Positions 15,687 to 23,866 are shown, counted from the stretch's first letter. The stretch: 37,873 bases of DNA from Pseudomonas sp. LS-2 (GCF_003605735.1 NZ_QXTJ01000039.1:335884-373756); one strand, 5' to 3'. Notes: a model not told the origin generated them from the letters alone. Numbers and translations: made by a program.

Positions 15687-15716
15687 GCGCAGGACCGCTG
15701 TCTGAGGGTCCTGCGC
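15687..15716 (+). promoter_or_regulatory. Strong hairpin in the phaZ-phaC2 gap
   Basis: GCGCAGGACC-N10-GGTCCTGCGC is a perfect 10-base GC-rich stem 40 bases before the phaC2 ATG. The following AGATGTATTTGTTG is only mildly T-rich, so full termination is unlikely; attenuation, mRNA processing or protection of the phaC1Z part are possible. Confidence 0.65.
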
Positions 15717-15756
15717 AGATGTATTTGTTGATGGTCTGACGAAGGAGTGTTGATCC

Positions 15757-17439
15757 ATGAGAGACAAACCGGCGAAAAGTCCCTACCCCACGCCTGCGAC
15801 CTACATCAATGCGCAAAGCGCGATCACCGGCCTGCGCGGCAGGGATCTGTTCTCGACGTTGCGCAACGTGGCCATGCAAGGTCTCAAGCACCCGGTTTAC
15901 ACGGCGCGTCACGCGCTCGCCCTCGGTGGACAACTGGGTCGGGTGATCCTCGGGGACACCCCTCATCAACCGCACCCCCACGACAGTCGCTTCAGCGACC
16001 CGACCTGGAGTCACAACCCGCTCTATCGACGCGGGCTGCAGGCGTATCTGAGCTGGCAACATCAAGTGCGCAACTGGATCGACGACTGTGGTCTGTCAGA
16101 AGACGACCGCTCCCGCGCACAGTTCATCTTCGCCTTGCTCAACGATGCGCTGGCCCCGACCAACAGCCTGCTCAACCCGCTGGCCGTCAAGGAGTTGTTC
16201 AACTCCGGGGGCACCAGCGTGGTGAAGGGCCTGAGCCACATGCTCGACGACTTCATGCACAACAATGGCCTGCCCAGCCAGACCACAAAAGACGCTTTCG
16301 AGATTGGCCGAACGCTGGCGGTCACGCCGGGTGCAGTGGTGTTTCGCAACGAGCTGCTGGAGCTGATCCAGTACAAGCCGATGAGCGAAAAACAGTACGC
16401 ACGGCCGCTGCTGATCGTGCCGCCGCAGATCAACAAGTTTTACATCTTCGACCTGAGCCCCACCAACAGCTTCGTCCAGTACGCCCTGAAAAACGGGCTA
16501 CAGACGTTCATCATCAGTTGGCGCAACCCCGATGTGCGTCATCGTGAATGGGGCTTGTCCAGTTACGTCGAGGCCGCCGAGCAAGCCATGAACGTGTGCC
16601 GGGCCATCACTGGCGCGCGGGAGGTCAACCTGATGGGCGCTTGCGCCGGCGGCCTGACCATTGCCGCGCTGCAAGGACATCTGCAGGCCAAGCGGCAGAT
16701 GCGACGGGTATCCAGCGCGAGCTATCTGGTGAGCCTGCTGGATAGCCAGATCGAGAGCCCGGCGACGCTGTTCATTGACGAACAGACGCTGGAAGCGGCC
16801 AAGCGTCGTTCCTATCAGAGAGGCGTGCTGGATGGTCGCGACATGGCCAAGGTGTTCGCCTGGATGCGCCCCAACGATCTGATCTGGAGCTACTGGGTCA
16901 ACAATTACCTGCTAGGTAAAGCGCCGCCGCCGTTCGACATCCTTTACTGGAACAACGACAGCACGCGCCTGCCAGCTGCGCTGCATGGAGACCTGCTGGA
17001 CTTCTTCAAGCACAACCCGCTGACGCACCCCGGCGGCCTGGAAGTGTGCGGAACGCCGATAGACCTGCAAAAAGTGACGGTCGACAGCTTCAGCGTCGCG
17101 GGAATCAACGATCACATCACGCCATGGGATGTGGTCTATCGCTCCACGCTCCTGCTGGGTGGCGAACGGCGATTCCTGCTTTCCAACAGCGGCCATGTGC
17201 AAAGCATCCTCAATCCGCCTGGCAACTCTAAAGCCAACTATGTCGAGAATGGCAAGCTGAGCAGTGATCCTCGCGCCTGGTATTACGATGCCAAACGCAC
17301 CGATGGCAGCTGGTGGCCGAGCTGGCTGGACTGGATTCAGGAGCGGTCGGGCGCACAGCGTGAAACCCTCACGGCATTGGGCACCCAGAATTACCCGCCC
17401 ATGGAGGCCGCGCCAGGGACGTATGTGCGCGTTCGTTGA
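15757..17439 (+). CDS. phaC2: Class II polyhydroxyalkanoate synthase 2
   Basis: Second medium-chain-length PHA polymerase, a paralogue of PhaC1 on the other side of phaZ. The 560-residue protein has the catalytic C296 in GACAGG (PhaC1 has GACSGG), D452 in NDHITPW and H480 in NSGHVQS. The match to PhaC1 is strong throughout the hydrolase domain and weaker over the first 70 residues. GAAGGAG is well placed before ATG 15757. Both synthases look intact; substrate preferences cannot be read from sequence. phaD follows after a REP doublet. Confidence 0.96.
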   Translation: MRDKPAKSPYPTPATYINAQSAITGLRGRDLFSTLRNVAMQGLKHPVYTARHALALGGQLGRVILGDTPHQPHPHDSRFSDPTWSHNPLYRRGLQAYLSWQHQVRNWIDDCGLSEDDRSRAQFIFALLNDALAPTNSLLNPLAVKELFNSGGTSVVKGLSHMLDDFMHNNGLPSQTTKDAFEIGRTLAVTPGAVVFRNELLELIQYKPMSEKQYARPLLIVPPQINKFYIFDLSPTNSFVQYALKNGLQTFIISWRNPDVRHREWGLSSYVEAAEQAMNVCRAITGAREVNLMGACAGGLTIAALQGHLQAKRQMRRVSSASYLVSLLDSQIESPATLFIDEQTLEAAKRRSYQRGVLDGRDMAKVFAWMRPNDLIWSYWVNNYLLGKAPPPFDILYWNNDSTRLPAALHGDLLDFFKHNPLTHPGGLEVCGTPIDLQKVTVDSFSVAGINDHITPWDVVYRSTLLLGGERRFLLSNSGHVQSILNPPGNSKANYVENGKLSSDPRAWYYDAKRTDGSWWPSWLDWIQERSGAQRETLTALGTQNYPPMEAAPGTYVRVR

Positions 17440-17453
17440 ATTCGAACGATTGC

Positions 17454-17542
17454 TGTAGGAGCGCGCTTGCCCGCGGTAGCGGTATGTCAGTAACGAATGT
17501 GCCGCCTGACACGATGCCTTCGCGGGCAAGCGCGCTCCTACA
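17454..17542. repeat. REP doublet (REPIN) between phaC2 and phaD
   Basis: GCGCGCTTGCCCGC subtype with near-perfect arms. Its loop contains TGTCAG and CTGACA, an inner inverted repeat shared with the copies at 18239 and (in part) 36213. It lies inside the pha operon. Confidence 0.9.
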
Positions 17543-17599
17543 AATCATTGCTCTGCGACAGATCTAAAACTGCTGAGAACCCTGAACTAAGAAGACTGG

Positions 17600-18214
17600 A
17601 TGAAGACCCGCGACCGCATACTCGAATGTGCCCTGCTGCTGTTCAATCAGCAGGGCGAACCGAACGTCTCGACACTGGAAATCGCCAACGAACTGGAGAT
17701 AAGTCCGGGCAATCTCTATTACCACTTCCACGGCAAGGAGCCGTTGGTGATGGAGCTGTTCGAGCGCTTTCAGCACGAATTGGCGCCGCTGCTCGATCCA
17801 CCAGCCGAGGCACGCCTGGATGCCGAGGATTACTGGCTCTTCTTGCATCTGATCGTCGAGCGTCTTTCGCACTATCGCTTTCTGTTCCAGGACCTGTCGA
17901 ACCTCGCAAGCCGCCTGCCAAAGCTCGCACGCGGAATACGCAATCTGCTCAATTCGATCAAACGCACGCTGGCCTCGTTGCTCGCCCGCCTCAAGGCCGA
18001 AGGCCAGGTCACGAGCGACACTCAGGCACTCGGGCAGCTCGTGGAACAGATCACCATGACCCTGCTGTTCTCGCTGGATTATCAGCGCATTCTTGACCGT
18101 GAAGGTGAAACCCGGGTGGTGGTCTACCAGATCATGATGCTGGTCGCGCCACACCTCAAACCGGGTGCGCAACACGCCGCCGAGCAGTTGGCGCGGCACT
18201 ATCTGGAGGATTGA
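17600..18214 (+). CDS. phaD: TetR-family regulator of PHA genes
   Basis: TetR-type DNA-binding protein of 204 residues. The N-terminal helix-turn-helix (about 5-50) includes RILECALLLFNQQGEPNVST and the recognition region ISPGNLYYHFHGKEPLV, typical of TetR proteins. The C-terminal part is the ligand-binding and dimerisation domain. In P. putida, PhaD is known to activate pha transcription, responding to a fatty-acid-derived effector; here that role is inferred from position as last gene of phaC1-phaZ-phaC2-phaD and from sequence. The ribosome binding site is weak. The gene converges on phaF. Confidence 0.93.
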   Translation: MKTRDRILECALLLFNQQGEPNVSTLEIANELEISPGNLYYHFHGKEPLVMELFERFQHELAPLLDPPAEARLDAEDYWLFLHLIVERLSHYRFLFQDLSNLASRLPKLARGIRNLLNSIKRTLASLLARLKAEGQVTSDTQALGQLVEQITMTLLFSLDYQRILDREGETRVVVYQIMMLVAPHLKPGAQHAAEQLARHYLED

Positions 18215-18238
18215 ACAAGGTCGGCTTGAGGGACCCGT

Positions 18239-18325
18239 TGCAGGAACGCACTTGCCCGCGAATACGCTGTGTCAGATAAAAAAACTGCCTGACAGGGCCC
18301 ATTCGCGGACAAGCGCGCTCCTACG
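18239..18325. repeat. Degenerate REP doublet between phaD and phaF
   Basis: The left arm GCAGGAACGCACTTGCCCGC is diverged; the right arm TTCGCGGACAAGCGCGCTCC is closer to consensus. The loop carries TGTCAG (18270-18275) and CTGACA (18289-18294), so a nested hairpin could form. Confidence 0.8.
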
Positions 18326-18350
18326 GTGACGACGAGTATGCTCCAGGAAC

Positions 18351-18383
18351 AAAAAACCCGATCTGTTTTCACAGGTCGGGTTT
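18351..18383 (-). terminator. Rho-independent terminator of phaIF
   Basis: Read leftward, AAACCCGACCTG-TGAAAA-CAGATCGGGTTTTTT forms a 12-base stem with one G-U pair and ends in a T-run. It lies 20 bases after the phaF stop. A weaker function for phaD in the other direction is possible. Confidence 0.85.
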
Positions 18384-18402
18384 CGGTGTTGCCAGCCGTG
18401 AA

Positions 18403-19308
18403 TCAGGATTGGCTGGAAGGGGTCGACGCGGTCGAGCTGTTCGACGGAGTAGCGGCTGGAGCGGTAGGTGCTGAAGCGGTCGCGGCAGTGCTTGCAGCCG
18501 GCGTGGGTGCAGTGGCCGGTTTTGCTGCCGCTGCTGCCTTGGCGGTCGCTGGCTTTTTCGCCGCTGCCGGTTTTTTCGCAGCCGCAGGCTTGGCGGCCGC
18601 TGCCGGTTTTGCCGCTGACTTTGCAGCCGGTTTTGCGGCAGCCTTCGGTGCGGGCTTGGCGGCTGGTTTCGCAGCGACGGTTTTCGCCTTGGCGGCGGTG
18701 GAAGCGGCTGCCTTGGACGCTGCTGCAACCGGTTTGGCTGCCGCTTTGGACACTGCAGGTTTGGCCGCTGCGGTTTTCTTGGCGACGGTGCTCGCCGCCT
18801 TGGCGACCGGTTTGGCCGCCGCTTTGGTCAGAGGCTTGGCAGTGGTTTTGGTAGCCGGCTTGGCTGCAGGTTTGGCCGCTGCGGTTTTCGAGATGGGCGT
18901 GACCGATGCGCCGGTCAGCTTTTCGATTTGCCTGGTCAACAGATCGACCTTGCTGTGCAGGGCCTTCACTTCATTGCGACTCGGAACACCCAGCCGGGAG
19001 ATCGCGCTGTTGAGGCGCTTGTCGAAAGCCCCTTCCAGCTCGCCCCATTTGCCCAACGCCAGATCCTTCACGTCACCGACGCGGGATTTGGTCGAAGCCT
19101 TGGCGGTGTCGACAGACTTGCCAACAGTCGCCTTGGTTTCTTTTTCGGCCTTCTCGCCGTCCTTGACCAACGTTTCGAAAAGCTTACTGCCGTCATTGCT
19201 GATTTTCGAGTAAGCGCCTAAACCAGCCAGCCAGATTTGACGGGAGTATTTTTCAACCTCGCCAATCCAGGAGCTGCCTTCTTTTTCGGTTTTCTTTTTG
19301 CCAGCCAT
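18403..19308 (-). CDS. phaF: PHA granule-associated protein (phasin with histone-like tail)
   Basis: Coats the PHA granule and, in P. putida, also binds DNA to spread granules between daughter cells. The 301-residue protein starts MAGKKKTEKEGSSW at 19308, with GGAGA just upstream; the reading frame is open a little further (19344) but that includes the end of phaI. The N-terminal phasin domain (about 1-140) has YSRQIWLAGLGAYSK, an amphipathic helix and a leucine-zipper-like stretch. From about residue 150 the chain is built of Ala-Lys-Pro repeats (KPAAKPA, TAKPL) like histone H1. The last 40 residues lose the lysines and are Ala/Ser/Thr/Pro-rich. It starts 10 bases after phaI and is co-transcribed with it. 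Confidence 0.95.
   Translation of the reverse strand: MAGKKKTEKEGSSWIGEVEKYSRQIWLAGLGAYSKISNDGSKLFETLVKDGEKAEKETKATVGKSVDTAKASTKSRVGDVKDLALGKWGELEGAFDKRLNSAISRLGVPSRNEVKALHSKVDLLTRQIEKLTGASVTPISKTAAAKPAAKPATKTTAKPLTKAAAKPVAKAASTVAKKTAAAKPAVSKAAAKPVAAASKAAASTAAKAKTVAAKPAAKPAPKAAAKPAAKSAAKPAAAAKPAAAKKPAAAKKPATAKAAAAAKPATAPTPAASTAATASAPTAPAATPSNSSTASTPSSQS
18470..18895 (-). repeat. Ala-Lys-Pro codon repeats in phaF
   Basis: Irregular short tandem repeats encoding AAKPA and TAKP units in the phaF tail. Units vary in length and codon choice, so they are old rather than freshly copied. Copy number may differ between strains. Confidence 0.75.
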
Positions 19309-19318
19309 CCCGCTCTCC

Positions 19319-19756
19319 TTATTGTTTACGCGCGACACGTTCAAGCAATGCCGTCAGCTCATCGAGCTTAGCAGAGAGTGTCTCAACATCATGTTTAGAC
19401 GGAATGCCAATGCGATTCAAGGCGCTGGCGACACGACGGTCGAACGCATTTTCGATTTTGTCGAGCTGCACCTCGACACGTCCTTTGGCCTTGGTGATTT
19501 CACCCTTGACCTCGCCCTTGGCCGAATCGATCTCGCTGTTGGCGGCCTCGACTTTTTCATCGATGACTTTCTTCGCTTTCTTTTCGGTTTGCTCGCCAGT
19601 CTTGATCAGCTCTTTGACGTAGTCGGCGCCTTCCTGCCCTGCTTTCACATAAGCGCCCAGACCCGCGAGCCAGATCTTGCGCGCATAGAGACGGACCTCA
19701 GAAAACGTCTTCGCTTCTTCGGCCTCGATTTTTTTCTTCAAGGTAACTTTGACCAT
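19319..19756 (-). CDS. phaI: PHA granule phasin
   Basis: Small phasin of 145 residues that covers the PHA granule. It starts MVKVTLKKKIEAEEA at 19756 with GAGGTG upstream. The phasin core has ARKIWLAGLGAYVKAGQEG, shared almost word for word with PhaF, followed by a long helical, charged stretch (KKAKKVIDEKVEAANSE) and the ending IGIPSKHDVETLSAKLDEL, also shared with PhaF (GVPSRNEVKALHSK). It has no histone-like tail. First gene of phaI-phaF, opposite in direction to phaC1ZC2D; the stop codon overlaps the ribosome binding site of phaF. Confidence 0.95.
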   Translation of the reverse strand: MVKVTLKKKIEAEEAKTFSEVRLYARKIWLAGLGAYVKAGQEGADYVKELIKTGEQTEKKAKKVIDEKVEAANSEIDSAKGEVKGEITKAKGRVEVQLDKIENAFDRRVASALNRIGIPSKHDVETLSAKLDELTALLERVARKQ

Positions 19757-19844
19757 GTCGCACCTCACGCTCGAAAGGGATAGGACGAACCGCCCGCTGG
19801 AAGTCGGGGCATGGGCACAAAGTAGAGAGAAAAATTAGAAAGCT

Positions 19845-19861
19845 CACCCTAGGTTGGGGTG
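19845..19861. promoter_or_regulatory. Inverted repeat CACCC-N7-GGGTG upstream of phaI
   Basis: CACCC (19845-19849), 7 bases, GGGTG (19857-19861), about 90 bases upstream of the phaI start. Its place between the REP doublet and the gene would suit an operator, for example for PhaD, but its layout does not match the spacing I recall for that operator in P. putida. Weak support. Confidence 0.25.
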
Positions 19862-19878
19862 GCGGTGTTGATGACCGA

Positions 19879-19965
19879 TGTAGGAGCGCGCTTGCCCGCG
19901 ATGAATAGCATGCGGCGTGTGTGGACGACCGCGTCGTTGCCATCGCGGGCAAGGGCGCTCCTACA
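19879..19965. repeat. REP doublet (REPIN) upstream of phaI
   Basis: GCGCGCTTGCCCGC subtype: TGTAGGAGCGCGCTTGCCCG with the right arm ATCGCGGGCAAGGGCGCTCC. Lies between the divergently placed regulatory region of phaI and the end of the small PHA-system gene. Confidence 0.9.
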
Positions 19966-19981
19966 GGAAGAAGGTAGGCAC

Positions 19982-20260
19982 TCAGGCCGTCAACGCTTTA
20001 TCCAGCTGCCGCTCGACCTCGGACTGGATCGTGCTGCTCATGGCCGAGAGGAAGAAATTCAATTCGATGTTGACCCGCACCAGCGCGTCTTCAACCTCAA
20101 CCGTGCCTTTGGCGCCCTTGCCTTCCAGCGACACAGTGTCACCCTTCCAGGTGTGCTCGATGCCATATTTGTCGCCCAGCTTCTCAGCCAGCAGTTCAGC
20201 CTTCTCGCGGGCCTTGTCCTTACCCAGCGCATGCGGGCGTTCTACGGTAATTCGGGCCAT
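19982..20260 (-). CDS. Polyhydroxyalkanoic acid system family protein
   Basis: A 92-residue protein of the small family found near pha genes and annotated as a putative PHA-granule-region protein. It has the family start MARITVERPHALGKDKAREKA, a central GDTVSLEGKGAKGTVEVED, and an amphipathic C-terminal helix. No signal peptide or membrane segment. AAGGAG precedes the ATG. It is transcribed in the same direction as phaI-phaF but lies upstream of them, across a REP doublet and the phaI promoter, so it is not clearly in that operon. Precise role unknown. Confidence 0.8.
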   Translation of the reverse strand: MARITVERPHALGKDKAREKAELLAEKLGDKYGIEHTWKGDTVSLEGKGAKGTVEVEDALVRVNIELNFFLSAMSSTIQSEVERQLDKALTA

Positions 20261-20401
20261 CGGCAGGCTCCTTCATCGGGGTAAATCGTCGGGCCACTAT
20301 ACCAGCGGCAATCGGCGAAGAAACTGTTCACGCTAAGCCTTGTCAAGACAAAGCCAGCCCCGGCGATTAGAATGGCCGCACTTTATTCCGGTGACAGCGA
20401 T

Positions 20402-21172
20402 ATGAACGATCCGCGCAAAGGCAGCGATGCCGAACCCACCACCCACTTCGGCTACAAAACCGTAGCAGAAAGCCAGAAGGCCGAGAAAGTCGCCGAGGTT
20501 TTCCACTCCGTTGCAGCCAAGTACGACCTGATGAACGACGTGCTGTCCGGGGGCATGCACCGCCTCTGGAAACGCTTCACCATCGAGCTTTCCGGTGTTC
20601 GCACGGGCAACCGCGTACTCGACATCGCGGGCGGCACAGGCGATCTGGCGAAGAAGTTCTCCCATCTGGTCGGCCCCACCGGTGAGGTCGTGCTTGCCGA
20701 CATCAACGCGTCGATGCTCAAGGTCGGTCGCGACCGGCTGCTTGATCGCGGCGTGGCCGGCAACATCAAGTTCGTCCAGGCCGACGCTGAAAAGCTGCCG
20801 TTCCCCGACAACCACTTCGATTGCGTGACCATCGCCTTCGGTCTGCGCAACGTCACTCACAAAGAAGACGCCATCCGCTCCATGCTGCGCGTGCTCAAGC
20901 CGGGCGGCCGTCTGCTGGTGCTGGAATTTTCCAAGCCGACCAACAAGGTCATGTCCAAGGTCTACGACGCCTACTCGTTCGCCTTCATGCCACTGGCAGG
21001 CAAGCTGATCACCAACGATTCGGAAAGCTATCGCTACCTGGCCGAATCGATCCGCATGCACCCGGATCAGGAAACCCTGAAGTCGATGATGGTAGAAGCC
21101 GGTTTCGACCGCGTGACTTACCACAACATGACATCCGGCATCGTTGCCCTGCATCGCGGTATCAAGCCCTGA
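20402..21172 (+). CDS. ubiE: Ubiquinone/menaquinone biosynthesis C-methyltransferase
   Basis: SAM-dependent methyltransferase that adds the C-methyl group in ubiquinone synthesis (and menaquinone where made). The 256-residue protein begins MNDPRKGSDAEPTTHFGYKT at ATG 20402; the open frame extends 10 codons upstream without conservation. UbiE signatures are present: YDLMNDVLSGGMHRLWKR and the SAM-binding VLDIAGGTGDLAKKF motif I, then NVTHKEDAIRSMLRVLKPGG. The N-terminus and length agree with pseudomonad UbiE. Its stop overlaps the next start (TGATG), so the genes are translationally coupled. A small inverted repeat TTGTC-AA-GACAA (20340-20351) lies upstream. Confidence 0.97.
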   Translation: MNDPRKGSDAEPTTHFGYKTVAESQKAEKVAEVFHSVAAKYDLMNDVLSGGMHRLWKRFTIELSGVRTGNRVLDIAGGTGDLAKKFSHLVGPTGEVVLADINASMLKVGRDRLLDRGVAGNIKFVQADAEKLPFPDNHFDCVTIAFGLRNVTHKEDAIRSMLRVLKPGGRLLVLEFSKPTNKVMSKVYDAYSFAFMPLAGKLITNDSESYRYLAESIRMHPDQETLKSMMVEAGFDRVTYHNMTSGIVALHRGIKP

Positions 21173-21795
21173 TGCTGATCAGCGGCTTGCTCGCCAGCGC
21201 AGAGCACGGCATCAATCGCGTGCTGCAGATGGACAGCACCGCCCTGCCACGCCTTGACCGGCTGAGCGGCAAGGTGATCGCGGTCGAGTGCACGAGCCCG
21301 GCATTTCATCTGTACATCCTGCCCAGCGACGAAGGCCTCATGCTGGCCGCGAATTGGGAAGGCGGGGCCGATGTGACGCTGCGCGCACCGGCAGCGAGTC
21401 TTATGCGCCTGACCGTGAGCAAGGACAAGACCGCCGTGCTGCACAGCCCGGAAGTCGAGCTCGATGGCGAAAGCGCCGTGTTGCTGGAACTGGTGGGCGT
21501 ATTACAGGATCTGGATCTGGACTGGGAATACGAGCTGCAACGCTGGCTCGGCCCCGTCGCCACGACTTTGATCGGGGGGCACCTGCGCAGCAGCGCTCGG
21601 TGGACCACCGACAGTTTCGCCAGCCTGAGCCACAACCTGGCCGACTATCTGGCCGAAGAATCACGCACTCTGGTCGGCAAACGCGAGGCTGAAGCCCGCT
21701 TCGCCGAACTGGATCAGACCAAACAAGACCTGGAACGCCTCGAAGCCCGCTTCGAGCGTCTGGCCCAATCCCTCAAATCCAGCGATAACGCATGA
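21172..21795 (+). CDS. ubiJ: Ubiquinone biosynthesis accessory factor UbiJ (SCP2-like)
   Basis: Lipid-binding helper of the Ubi complex that handles ubiquinone intermediates. The 207-residue protein begins MLISGLLASAEHGINR at ATG 21172, whose A overlaps the last base of the ubiE stop. It has the SCP2 sterol-carrier fold (about 15-115) and a C-terminal coiled coil (EARFAELDQTKQDLERLEAR). The open frame extends upstream into ubiE but that is not real. Its stop overlaps the ubiB start (ATGA). Function inferred from family and from its ubiE-ubiJ-ubiB setting. Confidence 0.93.
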   Translation: MLISGLLASAEHGINRVLQMDSTALPRLDRLSGKVIAVECTSPAFHLYILPSDEGLMLAANWEGGADVTLRAPAASLMRLTVSKDKTAVLHSPEVELDGESAVLLELVGVLQDLDLDWEYELQRWLGPVATTLIGGHLRSSARWTTDSFASLSHNLADYLAEESRTLVGKREAEARFAELDQTKQDLERLEARFERLAQSLKSSDNA

Positions 21796-23411
21796 GCCTG
21801 CTTGCCGTCCGCCGCCTGTTTCGCATCCAGCGTGTCGTAATTCGTTACCGCCTCGATGATCTGCTGTTTGCCCTGCCGCTGCCATGGTGGCTGCTGGCAG
21901 TGCGTTTCGTCCTGCCCTGGCGCTGGATTCCGCGACGCAAGAACGAATTGACCCGTGGCGCCCGGCTGCGCCTGGCGTTGCAGGATCTGGGGCCGATCTT
22001 CATCAAGTTCGGTCAACTGCTTTCGACCCGACGTGACTTACTGCCCGAAGACATCGCCGATGAGCTGATGCTGTTGCAGGATCGCGTACCGCCGTTCGAG
22101 TCCGAAAAAGCCATCGCCCTGATCGAATCGCAGTTGGGTGCGAAGATCAGTCAGGTGTTTGCGCGTTTCGATGTCGCGCCCCTGGCTTCGGCCTCGGTGG
22201 CACAGGTGCATGCCGCGCAGTTGAAAACCGGCGAAGAAGTGGTGGTCAAGGTCGTGCGTCCGGGGCTCAAACCGATCATTGGATCGGACCTGGCCTGGTT
22301 GTTCATTCTTGCCAAGATCGCCGAACGACTGTCTGCAGACGCCCGGCTGCTGCACCCGGTAGACGTTGTCGCCGACTACGAAAAGACCATCTACGACGAG
22401 CTCGATCTGTTGCGTGAAGCGGCCAACTCCAGCCAGCTGCGCCGCAACTTCGAAGGCTCGACCATGCTTTACGTGCCGCAAGTCTACTGGGACTGGTGCC
22501 GCCCGAAAGTGCTGGTGATGGAGCGCATCTACGGCGTTCAGGTTACCGATCTCGCAACCCTGGCCGATCAACGCACCGACATGAAGAAACTCGCCGAACG
22601 CGGCGTGGAGCTGTTTTTCACCCAAGTCTTCCGCGACAGCTTTTTCCATGCGGACATGCACCCCGGCAACATCTTCGTCAGCACGGTGGCACCGTGGGAC
22701 CCTCAATACATCGCGATCGACTGCGGCATTGTCGGAAGCCTGACACCCGAAGATCAGGACTATCTGGCGCGCAACCTGTTTGCCTTCTTCAAACGTGACT
22801 ATCGCCGCGTCGCTCAGCTGCACATCGATTCGGGCTGGGTGCCTGCGGAGACCAAACTCAACGAATTCGAGGCCGCGATTCGTACCGTGTGCGAGCCGAT
22901 CTTCGAAAAGCCGCTGAAAGACATCTCCTTCGGCCAGGTGCTGATGCGCCTGTTCCAGACCGCTCGGCGCTTCAACATGGAGGTGCAGCCGCAATTGGTC
23001 CTCTTACAGAAGACCCTGCTCAACATTGAAGGTCTGGGCCGCCAGCTGTATCCGGAGCTGGACCTCTGGAGCACCGCGCAACCGTTTCTGGAGCGCTGGA
23101 TGCGCGAGCGCGTCAGCCCCAAGACGCTGATCGGCAACCTGCAATCCCAGGTCGAACAGATCCCGCATCTGGCCAACATGACCCGCGATCTGCTGGAGCG
23201 CTTGTCGCAGCCGCATCTTTCCGATCCGCCACCGCCTTATGCAAACAAAGGCGATCACTGGGCACTGCGCCTGATCGGCGCCGGGCTGCTGGCCGGTGGC
23301 GTGGTTCTGGCCACTGCTCACACCCAGACGGGCGACGAACTGATCGCGCTCAGTGCCTGGCCCGCGCTGCTGATGCTGGTGGCAGGGCTTTATCTGGTCG
23401 TTCGCCGATAG
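21792..23411 (+). CDS. ubiB: Ubiquinone biosynthesis atypical kinase/ATPase UbiB
   Basis: Member of the ABC1/UbiB atypical kinase family, needed for ubiquinone synthesis and associated with the inner membrane. The 539-residue protein has the invariant KxGQ motif as IKFGQLLSTRRDLLPEDI (about 71-88), the alanine-rich loop in PLASASVAQVHAAQL replacing the kinase glycine-rich loop, a VVKVVRPG lysine strand, an HADMHPGN catalytic-loop motif and IDCGIVG metal-binding motif. Two C-terminal membrane helices (about 486-537) match the family. ATG overlaps the ubiJ stop by four bases. Together with ubiE and ubiJ this is the standard operon. Confidence 0.97.
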   Translation: MSLLAVRRLFRIQRVVIRYRLDDLLFALPLPWWLLAVRFVLPWRWIPRRKNELTRGARLRLALQDLGPIFIKFGQLLSTRRDLLPEDIADELMLLQDRVPPFESEKAIALIESQLGAKISQVFARFDVAPLASASVAQVHAAQLKTGEEVVVKVVRPGLKPIIGSDLAWLFILAKIAERLSADARLLHPVDVVADYEKTIYDELDLLREAANSSQLRRNFEGSTMLYVPQVYWDWCRPKVLVMERIYGVQVTDLATLADQRTDMKKLAERGVELFFTQVFRDSFFHADMHPGNIFVSTVAPWDPQYIAIDCGIVGSLTPEDQDYLARNLFAFFKRDYRRVAQLHIDSGWVPAETKLNEFEAAIRTVCEPIFEKPLKDISFGQVLMRLFQTARRFNMEVQPQLVLLQKTLLNIEGLGRQLYPELDLWSTAQPFLERWMRERVSPKTLIGNLQSQVEQIPHLANMTRDLLERLSQPHLSDPPPPYANKGDHWALRLIGAGLLAGGVVLATAHTQTGDELIALSAWPALLMLVAGLYLVVRR

Positions 23412-23471
23412 CCATCGGCGCTGGCCGCTGGCACACTAACCCATTCACAGAGCGAGCGGCCGGAGCCGACG

Positions 23472-23864
23472 ATGAAAGACTGGCTGGACGAGATTAAGTG
23501 GGACAGCGACGGTTTGGTGCCAGCGATTGCGCAGGATCACAAGACCGGGCGAGTCCTGATGATGGCCTGGATGAACCGCGAGGCCTTGAGCCTGACCGCT
23601 GCCGAAAACCGCGCCATCTACTGGTCGCGTTCCCGTGGCAAGTTGTGGCGCAAAGGCGAAGAATCGGGCCACGTGCAGAAACTGCATGAATTGCTTCTGG
23701 ACTGCGATGCCGATGTCATCGTCCTGATGGTCGAGCAGATCGGAGGCATCGCTTGCCATACCGGCCGCGAAAGCTGCTTCTACCGTGTTTATGACGATGC
23801 CGGCTGGAAAACCGTGGACCCGGTGCTCAAAGACCCTGAAGCCATTTATCAAGCAGGACACTGA
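23472..23864 (+). CDS. hisI: Phosphoribosyl-AMP cyclohydrolase
   Basis: Histidine-pathway enzyme opening the adenine ring of phosphoribosyl-AMP. The 130-residue single-domain protein has GRVLMMAWMNREAL, AIYWSRSRGKLWRKGEESGH, the metal-binding DCDAD and the ACHTGRESCFYR cysteine motif. In enterics this activity is fused to HisE; here they are separate genes two bases apart. Unlike a full his operon, only these two steps are present. Confidence 0.97.
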   Translation: MKDWLDEIKWDSDGLVPAIAQDHKTGRVLMMAWMNREALSLTAAENRAIYWSRSRGKLWRKGEESGHVQKLHELLLDCDADVIVLMVEQIGGIACHTGRESCFYRVYDDAGWKTVDPVLKDPEAIYQAGH

Positions 23865-23866
23865 AC

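Noticed and set aside
20340..20351. TTGTC-AA-GACAA palindrome before ubiE as an operator
   Set aside because: Too short and without a matching regulator or second copy; only mentioned with ubiE.
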